DNA of 64,000 nucleotides from an uncultured Clostridia bacterium (GTDB taxonomy: Bacteria; Bacillota; Clostridia; Christensenellales; UBA1242): positions 124,001 to 188,000 of the forward strand of contig CAKVMD010000001.1 in the NCBI GenBank assembly GCA_934771475.1. The letters run 5' to 3'. The notes under the pieces were generated by a model that had not been told where the DNA came from, made no database searches, and saw only the letters and a list, made by a program, of their open reading frames with translations. Shown piece after piece: positions 44,402 to 55,500 of this stretch (the stretch's first letter is position 1; each line of letters starts with the position of its first letter). Position numbers and translations under genes: made by a program.

Positions 44402-44733
44402 AATATAATCTAAAACTTCTTCTACACCCGTTTATAGCATTATCTTCATTGTTTTTCAACTCTCGCTCAGCGAGAATTTGTAAAATTTGATGCTTTGGGT
44501 TTGAAAAATAAGGGACTTTTACTTAAACTGCATTGCAAAGTTATTACATCTAAAAAATAACCTCATGCGCAACATTACTATTCATAAAGAACATCGATCA
44601 CACACATTTATGCTTAAAAACATACATACAATACGCAAAGTTATTATGTCTAAAAGCACCACCTTCGTACACGAAGTTACTATTCCTAACTGCATTAACA
44701 AAGCAATTTTTGCGCCTGAAAAAAGAGCAGTAC
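44402..44733. other. Intergenic region with a degenerate tandem repeat
   Basis: GCAAAGTTATTA occurs at 44535 and again exactly 100 nt later at 44635; GCAACATTACTATTCATAA (44569) matches ACGAAGTTACTATTCCTAA (44671). This looks like a decayed 100-bp tandem duplication. CTCGCT-c-AGCGAG near 44463 is a small hairpin. No gene seen. Confidence 0.5.
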
Positions 44734-44763
44734 AAAAAAGAGCAATTTACATTGCTCTTTTTT
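44734..44763. terminator. Bidirectional terminator downstream of rpoC
   Basis: A perfect 13-bp stem AAAAAAGAGCAAT / ATTGCTCTTTTTT with a 4-nt loop. Confidence 0.88.
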
Positions 44764-44862
44764 ATATATGTTTAATTTTTTAAATCAATCTTTGTTATTT
44801 TAACAATATCTTGTCATATTCTAACAAAATTTAGTTATTTAAATATTTAACCAATTATTGAT

Positions 44863-47800
44863 TTATTCTGCTAAATCTGTATCTACGGTATCAAGTTCAG
44901 GTTGTTCGTTGGCATCAGTAGTGTCATCATCTTTTACAAGAATTGGCATAACTGAACGATAGCGTTTAAGTCCAGTACCTGCTGGGATAAGTTTACCAAT
45001 GATAACATTCTCTTTAAGTCCAAGGAGGTTATCAACTTTACCTTTAACAGCAGCATCGGTAAGAGTTCTTGAAGTCTCTTGGAATGATGCAGCAGAAAGG
45101 AAACTTTCCGTACGAAGAGATGCTTTTGTAATACCAAGCAAGATTCTTCTAACAGTTGCTGGAACTCCACCCTCTTGAAGAGTCTTTTCGTTTTCTTCAT
45201 CACATTTGTAGATGTCGACAACTTCACCCGGAAGAAGGTTTGTATCTCCACTAGATTCAACTTTTACTTTTTTAAGCATTTGTCTAATTATAATTTCGAC
45301 ATGCTTGTCGTTAACAGTAACTGATTGTCCTCTATAAGTGCCAATAACTTCTTTAAGAAGATACTCTTGAACACCTTTAACACCCTTAATCATAAGAAGG
45401 TCGGCTGGGTTTACAGCACCTGCAACGAATTGAGTTCCAGGTTCAACAGTTTGTCCATTTTCAACAAGTACAACTGCTGGTTTCTTTGCTTCATATTCAA
45501 TCTCATTGCCATCTTTGGTTGTAACAGTGAAATAGTAATATTTGGCATCTTGTCTAATTGCAAGTTTTCCTGCAACTTCACAAAGAGCAGCTTCACCTTT
45601 TGGTTTTCTTGCTTCAAAGATTTCTTCAACTCTTGGAAGACCTTGTGTAATATCAAGCGCAGAAGCAACACCACCAGAGTGAATAGTTCTCATGGTAAGC
45701 TGTGTACCAGGTTCACCAATAGATTGAGCAGCAATAATACCAACTGCTTCACCAACATTAACCATACTCTTATTTGCGAGGTCTCTTCCATAGCACTTTG
45801 CACATACGCCATGTTTGCAACGGCAAGTAAGAATATTTCTAATATTGACTTGTTTAATTCCGACTTTTTCAATTTGTCGAGATTGCTCTAAGTTAATCAT
45901 TTCGTTTGCTGGAACAATAACTTCGCCAGTTGTTGGATTTACAACATCATCAACTGCTACTCTTCCATAAATTCTTTCTGCAAGTCCTTCAATTACATTG
46001 TTTCCATCCATAAGTGCTGTAACTTGCATACCTTTTACCTTTTCTCCAAGGTCTGCAAAGCAGTCTTCAGTTGTAACTACAACATCTTGGCTGACATCAA
46101 CAAGACGACGGGTAAGGTAACCAGCATCGGCTGTTTTAAGCGCTGTATCGGTAAGACCCTTTCTTGTACCACGAGTATCAAGGAAATATTCGATTGGTGT
46201 AAGTCCGTGAACGAAAGATGACTTAATTGGGACATCAATCTTTTCACCAGAAGCGGTTGTCATAATTCCGACCATACCGCAAATAGAGTTAATTTGGTCT
46301 TTGTTACCACGAGCACCAGAAACGAACATAATTTTAAATGGGTTGAAATCATCAAGAGACTCGATGAGTTTAACTTGAACCTTGTCCTTTGCATCGCCCC
46401 AAAGAGCCATGTTGTTTTTAACTTTTTCGTCATAAGTGATAAGACCACGCGTAAAAAGTTTTTCGTTTTCGATTACTTTTTGTTCAGTCTCTGCAAAGAT
46501 CTCAGGCTTTTCTTTCGGCTCTTGAATATCAAATACATTAACAGTAAGAGCACTCAATGTAGCATATTTGTAACCAGTTGATTTAATTCTATCCATGAGT
46601 TTAGCACATTCGCTTGTCCCATGTTTATCATATCCTCTTGCAAGAATTGCTTGAAGAGTCTTTTTACCAACAGGTTCGTTGAATTCAAGTTCACAGATAT
46701 TATCTGGATTAGTTCTATCAACGAAACCAAGGTCTTGTGGAATTTGTTCATTGAAAAGAATTCTTCCAACAGTTGTTTCAACAAGTTTTGTGTATTTCTT
46801 TCCGTCTACTTCCTTTTCAAGTCTTACTTTAATAAGGGCTTGAATATGAAGATTTTGTGTTTGATAAGCAATAATTGCTTCCTCTTTTGAAGCAAACACA
46901 CTGCCTTCACCAAGCACGCCTGGTTTAACCAAAGTCATATAATAGCAACCCAAGATAATATCTTGTGATGGAGTAATAATTGGTTCACCATCCGAAGGTT
47001 TAAGAAGGTTGTTTGATGCGAGCATCAATGTTCTAGCCTCTGTTCTTGCGTCAAGAGAAAGTGGAACATGGACAGGCATCTGGTCTCCATCGAAGTCGGC
47101 GTTGAACGCTGCACAAACTGATGGGTGAAGTTTAATTGCTCTACCCTCTACAAGGACAGGTTCAAATGCTTGAACTGAAAGTCTGTGAAGAGTTGGAGCA
47201 CGGTTAAGAAGAACTGGATGGTCTTTAATAACTTCTGAAAGTATATCCCAAACCACTGGTTTTTCTTTTTCAATCATTCGTTTTGCTGATTTAATATTGT
47301 GAGACTTATTAAGGTCTACAAGTCTGTTCATAATGAAAGGCTTGAAAAGTTCAAGAGCCATTTCTTTTGGTAAACCACATTGGTACATTTTAAGTTCTGG
47401 ACCAACAACGATAACTGAACGACCAGAGTAGTCAACACGCTTACCAAGAAGGTTAAGTCTAAATCTACCTTGCTTACCACCAAGCATAGCTGTAAGTGAT
47501 TTAAGGTCGCGTTGTTTAGAACTTTGAACTGCTTTACCGCGTTTACCATTATCAATAAGGTTATCAACTGCTTCTTGGAGCATTCTCTTTTCGTTTCTTA
47601 CAATAACATCAGGAGCGCCAAGTTCCATGAGTTTTTTAAGACGATTATTTCTGTTGATTACGCGTCTATAAAGGTCGTTAAGGTCGCTTGTTGCGTATCT
47701 TCCGCCATCAAGTGGAACCATTGGACGAAGGTCTGGTGGAAGAACAGGGATAACATCAAGAATCATCCATGTAGGGTCATTCCCGCTCTTCAAGAAAGAC

Positions 47801-48444
47801 TCAACAACGTCAAGTTTTTTCATTGCTTTAAGTCTTCTTTGACCTTTAAGAGTTACGAGTGCTTCTTTAAGCATTTTCTCCTCTTTTACAAGGTCAACTT
47901 CACCAAGAAGGCGTTTGATAGCCTCTGCACCCATACCTACTTCAAAAGCACCTTCGCCATATTTTTCAAGAGCATCGTTGTATTCTTTATCAGTGATTAC
48001 TTGTTTATATGTGAGGTCTGTCTTTTTAGGATCAAGAACTACATAGCAAACATAGTAAACAATTTGTTCAAGAACTTTTGGTGTGAATTCAAGAAGTGTT
48101 CCAATTTTAGATGGAATATTTCTAAAAAACCAAATGTGAGAGCAAGGAGCAGCAAGTTCAATGTGTCCCATTCTTTCACGGCGCACTTTTGCTCTTGTAA
48201 CTTCTACTCCGCACTTATCACATACAACGCCTTTATAGCGAATTCTTTTGTATCTTCCGCATTGGCATTCCCAGTCTTTTCTAGGTCCAAATATCTTCTC
48301 GCAGAAGAGACCGTCTCTCTCAGGTTTTTGCGTTCTATAATTGATAGTTTCTGGTTTTGTAACTTCACCATGAGACCATTCTCTAATCTTTTCAGGTGAA
48401 GCGATTCCAATTTGAATGGAATCAAAGTTGTTTAATTCAAACAT
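44863..48444 (-). CDS. rpoC: RNA polymerase beta' subunit
   Basis: 1,193 aa, normal for Firmicutes. The N-terminal zinc site has Cys60, Cys62, Cys75 and Cys78. The catalytic Mg loop NADFDGDQMPVHVPLS starts at residue 448. The second zinc site has CRCKHGVCAKCYG, and the trigger-loop/bridge-helix region includes GEPGTQLTMRTIHSGG. It begins 21 nt after the rpoB stop, with AGGGGA before the ATG. The tail is acidic (DDDTTDANEQPELDT). Confidence 0.98.
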   Translation of the reverse strand: MFELNNFDSIQIGIASPEKIREWSHGEVTKPETINYRTQKPERDGLFCEKIFGPRKDWECQCGRYKRIRYKGVVCDKCGVEVTRAKVRRERMGHIELAAPCSHIWFFRNIPSKIGTLLEFTPKVLEQIVYYVCYVVLDPKKTDLTYKQVITDKEYNDALEKYGEGAFEVGMGAEAIKRLLGEVDLVKEEKMLKEALVTLKGQRRLKAMKKLDVVESFLKSGNDPTWMILDVIPVLPPDLRPMVPLDGGRYATSDLNDLYRRVINRNNRLKKLMELGAPDVIVRNEKRMLQEAVDNLIDNGKRGKAVQSSKQRDLKSLTAMLGGKQGRFRLNLLGKRVDYSGRSVIVVGPELKMYQCGLPKEMALELFKPFIMNRLVDLNKSHNIKSAKRMIEKEKPVVWDILSEVIKDHPVLLNRAPTLHRLSVQAFEPVLVEGRAIKLHPSVCAAFNADFDGDQMPVHVPLSLDARTEARTLMLASNNLLKPSDGEPIITPSQDIILGCYYMTLVKPGVLGEGSVFASKEEAIIAYQTQNLHIQALIKVRLEKEVDGKKYTKLVETTVGRILFNEQIPQDLGFVDRTNPDNICELEFNEPVGKKTLQAILARGYDKHGTSECAKLMDRIKSTGYKYATLSALTVNVFDIQEPKEKPEIFAETEQKVIENEKLFTRGLITYDEKVKNNMALWGDAKDKVQVKLIESLDDFNPFKIMFVSGARGNKDQINSICGMVGIMTTASGEKIDVPIKSSFVHGLTPIEYFLDTRGTRKGLTDTALKTADAGYLTRRLVDVSQDVVVTTEDCFADLGEKVKGMQVTALMDGNNVIEGLAERIYGRVAVDDVVNPTTGEVIVPANEMINLEQSRQIEKVGIKQVNIRNILTCRCKHGVCAKCYGRDLANKSMVNVGEAVGIIAAQSIGEPGTQLTMRTIHSGGVASALDITQGLPRVEEIFEARKPKGEAALCEVAGKLAIRQDAKYYYFTVTTKDGNEIEYEAKKPAVVLVENGQTVEPGTQFVAGAVNPADLLMIKGVKGVQEYLLKEVIGTYRGQSVTVNDKHVEIIIRQMLKKVKVESSGDTNLLPGEVVDIYKCDEENEKTLQEGGVPATVRRILLGITKASLRTESFLSAASFQETSRTLTDAAVKGKVDNLLGLKENVIIGKLIPAGTGLKRYRSVMPILVKDDDTTDANEQPELDTVDTDLAE

Positions 48445-48465
48445 ATCAAATCCCCTTTTCCTAGA

Positions 48466-51400
48466 TTATTCATCGAAATCGCCGAAGTCATCGAAAATAT
48501 CAAGATTGTCAAGGTTGTCATTCTTGGTGCTTTCTTCAAAAACTTCTTTGAAATCTTTGTCGTCTTCTTCTTGCTTGTTAGAAGATGTATCATTTAGCCC
48601 TTGTTCAAAATCGAAAATTCCTTCTTCAAGGTCTTTTTCGGTTTCCTGAGCCATTGTATTTGTTTGGTCTTGTTCGTCTTGGCTGAGTTCTCCAAGAGAA
48701 ATCTCTTTATTACCCTCTGTCAAGATTTTAACATCAAGTCCAAGTGCTTGCAATTCCTTAATGAGAACCTTAAATGATTCTGGAATTCCCGGTTCAGCAA
48801 TAGGCAAGCCCTTAATAATAGATTCGTAAGTTTTAAGACGTCCATTAAGGTCATCTGACTTAACTGTAAGCATTTCTTGAAGAATATGACTTGCGCCATA
48901 AGCTTCAAGAGCCCAAACTTCCATTTCACCAAATCTTTGACCACCAAAGAGTGATTTACCACCAAGTGGTTGTTGAGTGATGAGGGCGTATGGTCCAATA
49001 GAACGAGCATGGATTTTTGAGTCAACCATGTGTTCAAGTTTAAGCATGTATTTCATACCAACTGTTGAAAGTGTATCAAAAGGTTGTCCTGTTCGACCAT
49101 CGAAAAGTTGAACTTTACCATCTGGGCGGAAGTTGTTTTCAATCAAAAGTTGTTGAATTTCTTGGGCAGTAGCACCATCAAATGCTGGTGTTGCGACTTT
49201 CCAACCAAGGCTCTTTGCGACAAGTCCGAGGTGAACTTCCATAAGTTGTCCCATATTCATACGAGATGGGATACCAAGAGGGCTAAGAACGATGTCAAGA
49301 GGTTGACCGTTTGGCATATATGGCATATCTGCTTCTGGAAGAACGATAGAAACACAACCTTTGTTTCCGTATCTTCCGCACATTTTATCGCCGACAGAGA
49401 TTTTTCTCTTTTGAGCAACAGTTACTCTAACCATCATTGTAACGCCTGGTTCAAGGTCGTCTTTATTTTTCTTTGAGAACACTTGAACATCGACAACGAC
49501 ACCACCCTTACCATGTTGAACACGGAGAGAAGTATCTCTAACATCTCTTGCCTTATCTCCAAAGATGGCTCTTAAAAGTCTTTCTTCTGGGGTAAGGTCT
49601 GTTTCTCCTTTTGGCGTAACCTTACCAACAAGGATATCATTTGGGCGAACTTCTGCGCCAATTCTTACGATACCATTTTCGTCAAGGTCTTTAAGTGCAT
49701 CTTCACCAAGGTTTGGAATATCACGAGTGATGCATTCGTCTCCAAGTTTAGTAGTTCTGCATTTAATTTCGTGGTCATAAAGTGTGATTGAAGTGTAAAC
49801 ATCATCTTTAACGAGTCTTTCGTTAATGATGATAGCATCTTCGAAGTTTTGTCCTTCCCAGTTCATGTAACCGATAAGAACATTTCGTCCAACTGCAAGT
49901 TCGCCTTTATCAGTTGAATATCCGTCAGTAAGAACATCTCCCTCTTTAACCTCTTCGCCTTTTACAACACATGGTTTTTGGTTGAAGCAAACATCATCGT
50001 TTGCCTTTGCGAATTTTGTAAGAGTATAAATGTCTTCTTGTCCATTTTCAGCAAGAACTCTGATTTCGTCTGCTGAAACATAACTTACTTTACCTGCGTG
50101 TTTTGCAAGGATAACCGCTCCACTATCGCGTGCAGCGATTGCTTCCATACCAGTTCCAACGATTGGAGCTTCTGATCTTAAAAGTGGAACAGCCTGGCGT
50201 TGCATGTTTGACCCCATAAGACAACGCTTAGCATCGTTATCGCCAACGAATGGAATAAGGCTGGTTGCAACAGATATGATTTGTCTTGGAGAGCAGTCAA
50301 CATAGTCAACTTTCTTTGGAGAAACTTCTTCAATTCCCGCACCATGTCTGCAAGTGATACGCTTATTGATGAAGTGTCCTTCTTCGTCAAGAGGTTCAAT
50401 AGCCTCAGCGATGTAACTATCATTTTCAACATCAGCCATTTTATAAACGATGTCTTTTGTTACAACTCCTCTTTCCTTATCTACAACTCTGTAAGGTGTT
50501 TCAAGGAAACCATAGTCGTTTACTCTTGCATAAGTTGCAAGTGTGTTTATAAGACCGATTGATTGACCTTCTGGTGTTTCAACTGGACAAATTCTTCCGT
50601 AGTGTGTGAAGTGAATATCGCGGATTTCAGGATCAGCCCTTTCCTTTTTAATACCTCCTGGTCCAATGGCCGAAACACGGCGTTTTTGGGTCAACCCAGA
50701 AAGAGGGTTCTTTTGATCCATAATTTGTGAAAGTTGTGATTGAGAGAAGAAATCTCTTAATGCTTTATTAACAGCCTTTGGATTCATGATTTGTGAAGGT
50801 GTAACCTCAACAAATTCTCTTCCTTGAAGTGTTTCTTTAACATTGATTGAAAGTTTTGTAACACCCTTTCTAAATGCATCGCAAGTAAGTTCTCCAACAG
50901 TGGCAACGCGTTTGTTTGAAAGGTGCTCAATCTTGTCAATCGTTCCAATTCCTTCAAGGCAGTCAAGGTAGCAAGAAATTGTTGCCAAGATATCATCCAT
51001 TGTTAAGGTTGTGATAACAAGGTCTTTTGCGTGCTCTTTGATTGCTTCAATTCTCTTTTCCTTTGTTTTGTTTTCTTTGAGAATTTGAGTGAGAACTGGA
51101 TAATAAACATCCTCGTAAATTCCGTATTCTTCTGCATTGCATGGGAATACTTCGCTTAAAGTAACTCTTGCGTTACCTCTCATGAGATGGCGTTTGCCAT
51201 TGATTTGAACCCAAACTTCGTTTACGCCTGCATTTTGAACTTTCTTTGCACTTTCAGGTGTAAACTCCTCACCTGCTTTAACAAGAAGTTCATCGTCAAC
51301 TATAATGTTGTCAGCATTGATAAGACCGACAAGTCTTTCTTTAAGTCCAAGTTTCTTATTGAATTTGTATCTACCAACTCTTGAAAGATTGTAGTAAGCG

Positions 51401-52182
51401 TCTGTGAAGAAAGATACATTCAAGAAACTTCTTGTGCTTTCAGCCGAAGGAACATCGCTTGGACGAGTTTTTCTTGAAAATTCGATAAGTGCTTCTTCTT
51501 GTGTGGTTTGAGTTTCTCTATCAAGAACATTCTTAATGTAACGATTGTTTCCAAAAAGTTTTAAAATTTCTTCATTTGTGAAACCAAAACATTTAAGGAA
51601 AAGTCCAAGACTGATTTTATTCTTTCTTTCAAGAACGATTTTGAGGTTTTCATTTGCCCCTTGTTCAATTTCAATCCATGCACCATGAACTGGAATCATT
51701 TGTGCGCGAAGTGTTGCGTTGTTGTCTTTGTCCCTAGACATATAAACGCTTGGTGCACGAACAATTTGGTTAATTACAACTCTTTCAATTCCGTTATAGA
51801 TGAAAGAGCCTTGTTCTGTCATCATAGGAACATCACCCATGAAGACCTCTTGCTCAACCGCTTGTCCAGTTTCTTCTACAACAAAACGAGCCTTTACTTT
51901 CAAAGGTGCCGAGTATGTTGCTCCTCTACGCTTGCATTCTTTAATATCATATTTTGGTTCTGCAAAAGGAAGAATTTCTGTGATATAAAGTTTTGCTTTG
52001 CCAGAGTAGTCTGTTATAGGGAAGAATTCATCAAGAACTTTTTGAATACCCTTGGTGAGAAAATCCTTATATGACTTCTTTTGAATTTCAAGAAGTGGTG
52101 GAACTTTGATAAGTTCCTCGCAATGACCGAAAGTATATCTTTCTGTTTTTCCTTGCTTGATTTTTTTGACATTTACAGACAT
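48466..52182 (-). CDS. rpoB: RNA polymerase beta subunit
   Basis: 1,238 aa. The rifampicin-site segment reads SQLSQIMDQKNPLSGLTQKR. The residue matching E. coli His526 is Gln (residue 499, codon 50686-50688) and Phe514 is Ile, so natural rifampicin tolerance is possible. Other core motifs are present: HYGRICPVETPEGQSIGLI, GYMNWEGQNFEDAI, KMCGRYGNKG and the C-terminal GGQRFGEMEVWALEAYGA. The last 80 residues are acidic and Asp/Glu/Asn-rich, longer than usual. AAGGAG precedes the ATG. Unlike the common order, rplJ/rplL do not precede it; a strong promoter and an attenuator-like hairpin do. Confidence 0.98.
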   Translation of the reverse strand: MSVNVKKIKQGKTERYTFGHCEELIKVPPLLEIQKKSYKDFLTKGIQKVLDEFFPITDYSGKAKLYITEILPFAEPKYDIKECKRRGATYSAPLKVKARFVVEETGQAVEQEVFMGDVPMMTEQGSFIYNGIERVVINQIVRAPSVYMSRDKDNNATLRAQMIPVHGAWIEIEQGANENLKIVLERKNKISLGLFLKCFGFTNEEILKLFGNNRYIKNVLDRETQTTQEEALIEFSRKTRPSDVPSAESTRSFLNVSFFTDAYYNLSRVGRYKFNKKLGLKERLVGLINADNIIVDDELLVKAGEEFTPESAKKVQNAGVNEVWVQINGKRHLMRGNARVTLSEVFPCNAEEYGIYEDVYYPVLTQILKENKTKEKRIEAIKEHAKDLVITTLTMDDILATISCYLDCLEGIGTIDKIEHLSNKRVATVGELTCDAFRKGVTKLSINVKETLQGREFVEVTPSQIMNPKAVNKALRDFFSQSQLSQIMDQKNPLSGLTQKRRVSAIGPGGIKKERADPEIRDIHFTHYGRICPVETPEGQSIGLINTLATYARVNDYGFLETPYRVVDKERGVVTKDIVYKMADVENDSYIAEAIEPLDEEGHFINKRITCRHGAGIEEVSPKKVDYVDCSPRQIISVATSLIPFVGDNDAKRCLMGSNMQRQAVPLLRSEAPIVGTGMEAIAARDSGAVILAKHAGKVSYVSADEIRVLAENGQEDIYTLTKFAKANDDVCFNQKPCVVKGEEVKEGDVLTDGYSTDKGELAVGRNVLIGYMNWEGQNFEDAIIINERLVKDDVYTSITLYDHEIKCRTTKLGDECITRDIPNLGEDALKDLDENGIVRIGAEVRPNDILVGKVTPKGETDLTPEERLLRAIFGDKARDVRDTSLRVQHGKGGVVVDVQVFSKKNKDDLEPGVTMMVRVTVAQKRKISVGDKMCGRYGNKGCVSIVLPEADMPYMPNGQPLDIVLSPLGIPSRMNMGQLMEVHLGLVAKSLGWKVATPAFDGATAQEIQQLLIENNFRPDGKVQLFDGRTGQPFDTLSTVGMKYMLKLEHMVDSKIHARSIGPYALITQQPLGGKSLFGGQRFGEMEVWALEAYGASHILQEMLTVKSDDLNGRLKTYESIIKGLPIAEPGIPESFKVLIKELQALGLDVKILTEGNKEISLGELSQDEQDQTNTMAQETEKDLEEGIFDFEQGLNDTSSNKQEEDDKDFKEVFEESTKNDNLDNLDIFDDFGDFDE

Positions 52183-52216
52183 TTGCTTCTCCTTATTTAT
52201 TATCTTCTGCTAAAAG

Positions 52217-52262
52217 TAAAAAAAGGACTATGGCACACAAAAAATGCCATAAAGCCCCTTTT
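52217..52262 (-). promoter_or_regulatory. Attenuator-like hairpin in the rpoB leader
   Basis: On the minus strand GGGGCTTTATGGCA pairs with TGCCATAGTCC (7-bp perfect core TATGGCA/TGCCATA) followed by seven T, about 35 nt before the rpoB ATG. It contains the 16-nt element shared with the spoIIA leader (52229-52244). Confidence 0.7.
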
Positions 52263-52313
52263 TTATTAAGTTAAAAAACTTCACACTTCGCCACAGTTGA
52301 CATATTCATTGTA

Positions 52314-52343
52314 ATTATAGCAAAACAATTTGCATTTTGTCAA
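52314..52343 (-). promoter_or_regulatory. rpoB promoter
   Basis: On the minus strand TTGACA (52343-52338), 18-nt spacer, TATAAT (52319-52314). The leader would be about 125 nt. Confidence 0.85.
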
Positions 52344-52489
52344 CCATTTTTTAGCAAATAATTCTAATAATATACTATAAAATTTCAAAATTTCCAAACA
52401 TTTTAGAGCAATTTGCTAAATTTTCACAAAATTTTTATTTTTCTTGACTCAAAACATAATATAAAAATTTTAAAACAAATTTTATTGTC

Positions 52490-52527
52490 GGCAAAGGTAG
52501 AGGCGCGTATATAACGCCTCTTTGCCA
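52490..52527 (-). terminator. Possible terminator of the giant lipoprotein gene
   Basis: On the minus strand GGCAAAGAGGCG pairs with CGCCTCT...TTTGCC with a 4-nt bulge, 16 nt after the stop codon. There is no strong T run. The stretch from here to the rpoB promoter is AT-rich and shows no gene. Confidence 0.5.
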
Positions 52528-52542
52528 CTTTTATTATAGTTT

Positions 52543-55500
52543 TTATTTGCCAAGTGTTGCTTTATTAAGCCATACAAGGTTTTCTGCTTTTTCTATTGCA
52601 AGCGAAGTAAATGTATTCCAAGTATCGAAGTTCCAAACCTCGACAGGTTCTGAATTCCATGATGTACGAGCCGTTTCACTAAACACATCTACATACGAGT
52701 TCTCATTGACACCAGTTTCACTCCCTTTTGAACGAGTAATATTATCGTAAACATTTCGTTCAGCATCGCGATACACTTTAAGTTGTTTGAAGTCGTTTAC
52801 ACTCGCTGTGCTGTTACCATCAAGTCTAAGTCTAAGGTTCTCATTTTCGTTAGTGTTTTTAATCCTTTTCAGCAATGTAGTCGAATCACTCGAACTAAAC
52901 ATCCATGTCTCTGAGGAGGTTTCATTTGTAAAGCCAACCTCTCTCACTATATCCTTTACTCGAATTACCTGGAGGTCAGGTTTTTTGTAAAACAAGTTAT
53001 TGCCATACACATATCTATTAATAAACAAGTTATACATTATGTCGCGCTTACCTTCCAAAGTAATAGTATCGTCATCAATAGTTTCTTTACTACTCTTTGC
53101 ACTTTGGCCATAATGGTTTACACGAAGTTCTATATTTGCATCTTTGGTTTTTGTTCTAAATCCTATATAAGAACCTTGCTCTACATATTTCCCACTATCA
53201 GTCCCAAAATAGTAAACATTTGTTGCGGTAACGCTAGTGTCAGTGGCAGTGCCAGTGCCAGGATGTTCATCAACTGTAAACTGAACCGTCTTACCGCTTG
53301 GTGTCGTATAAGCCCCATCCCCATAGTCTGTCAAATCACCGATTGCGCGGGAATCATAAATTTCAGCATCGATAATTGAAGATGTGTAGCAATAGGCAAG
53401 TTTAAGAGCATTACTGTTAAGTCCTACAAGCCCGCTTACATAGGCGATAGAATCAATTCCAGAAGTGCTAGTTCTTATTTTAATACTTGAATTGCAATAA
53501 GAGTTTGTGATTGTTGTTGGAGCTTCTGTTTGTGCAATTATTCCACCCACGATTGGAGTAGCTGTTTGCCCAGCAACATTGATTGTGTCTGCGTTGATAG
53601 CGCAAGAGTCCATTCCGAGTGAGGTCATAACTGTTCCAACTGCCCCACCCGCAAGTTGTCTTGCATAAACATCTGCGGTTGAAATGCAATCATATATTCT
53701 TGATAATGATGCGCTCTCCGCCAAAACCGTTCCAACAAGTCCGCCCACAACTTGAATATAAGCTTCATTGTGGTTAAAATTATTGACATTTAATGTTTGA
53801 TAAACAACTGCATTTTCAATGGTTCCACCTGCAAGTCTACCAGTAACACCACCAACAGCGTATGGCACTCTTGCAGTTACATCAAATATGTTATTGTCTG
53901 TTCCGTTATCCGAAACATAAGCGTGAGAAAGTGTTCCTACAACCTCGCCAGCAATAAGACCTGCATAAAGGTTTGATTTAATTGTTGCCGAAGTCTTTAC
54001 ATCAAGATATGTATAGTTTATGTAAGCATCTCTGCCGACACCACCATATACAAAGCCCGCTTTGCCTCCAACAACAGAATCAACCTTGACACTTCTTGCG
54101 TTATAAAGTGTTCCTGTGCCGAGGAAACCAGCAATAGAGCCAGCATAAGAGAAGAATCTCTCATTTGTTGATGTCTGATTATAAACGGTTTGGTCAGAGG
54201 CAATATAAGCACTTGAAGCACTCATTTCGCTGTAAACATCGGTTATTTCATAAGAGATTATAGCCTTGCCGACAATACCGCCAACAAAGTTTGAACCTAA
54301 AACGGTACAGCCATTTGCAGAATATGGTTTGACTGTTATTCCATGCAATTCACCATATCTCAAAACACCTGCAACACCGCCAACGCTTGTGGTTTCGCTG
54401 AAATTCATTCTTTCAATTTCTAGGTTAAGGTTCTTAATAGAACCGCGTCTCATTTGAGAATATCCAACCCCAGCAAACAACCCCGCACTGGCAAGCGCTT
54501 TGTTAGATTCAAGGCTTATGTTTGAAACGGTCATCCCGTTTCCTTCCATAGAGCCCGCAAAAGTTACTGTATAAAGATTTGAAAGCCCTTCGTAAGAAGT
54601 ATAATCAATATCGCTTACAAGTCTGAAATTAGAAATGTTCAGCCCCGACCTAGATGTTGAAGAAAGGATCTCATCCTCCATAGTCTTTGCATTATAAATA
54701 AGTCTTGGATTATGGATAGAACCGCGTTCTGGACAATCTTCTTGGTCAGTATAATAATAAGTTATATCACCCGTCTCTTCATTTACAACAGCAGTATCAA
54801 ATATTCTGCGAGATAATGTTTGCGTGCTAGGATTAACAAGTTCAAGTCTACCTTTTGCAAAATCAATATAACAGTCTGTAATTTCTCCAATAAAGACAAG
54901 TTTGCCTTTGATTGCTTCTTCACTAGCAACAGTGTCTCCACCGGTAACTTTATACTCTACAAAATCACTGCTTGTTGCTCCGTTTGGGAAGAACCAAACT
55001 GAACTATTTTCCATGGATTGTTTGTGTGCATATTCGCTGAATTTGCTGTTTGAAGTAGGGTCAAAGTTTTCAACTGTTAACGCTTCAACTCCGTCAAAGT
55101 TTAAGTATTTAAGGTCAACATTAATCTTTTTACCCGCATCACTCAAATAGTAGCAATTAGCGAAACTTCCCGTTTTATCTTCCAGTTTGTTTGTTTCAGC
55201 AAAACCAGACGAAGAGTCTCGATTGCTTGGAAGGAGAGAAACTGAATAACTATTTCTTATTTGTCCGCCATTTTGTCCGACAAAGCCTGAAATTTTGTAT
55301 CCCATTCCGCCCTCTGTTGAAACAATGCCTTTAAGATTAATATCAGTATAGCAGTCGCTTATTGAGCCAGAGTTTTGATAAACAAAACCAGACGCTGAGT
55401 AAGGCGAAGAAATAATTGAGGTTTTGTCAACGCCCATACTTCCTTCTGTATATTTTATTTCAGAAGAAATCACGCTTGTTGCACTTTGTTTTCCTCTAAC

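Noticed and set aside
44565..44783. 72-codon plus-strand frame between the S41 gene and rpoC
   Set aside because: It runs through the terminator hairpin at 44734-44763 and through the tandem repeat, and has no ribosome binding site.
45325..48399. Long plus-strand open frames opposite rpoC
   Set aside because: They are antisense to a highly conserved gene, have skewed amino-acid composition (Cys/Phe/Asn) and no Shine-Dalgarno sites; they are shadows of rpoC.
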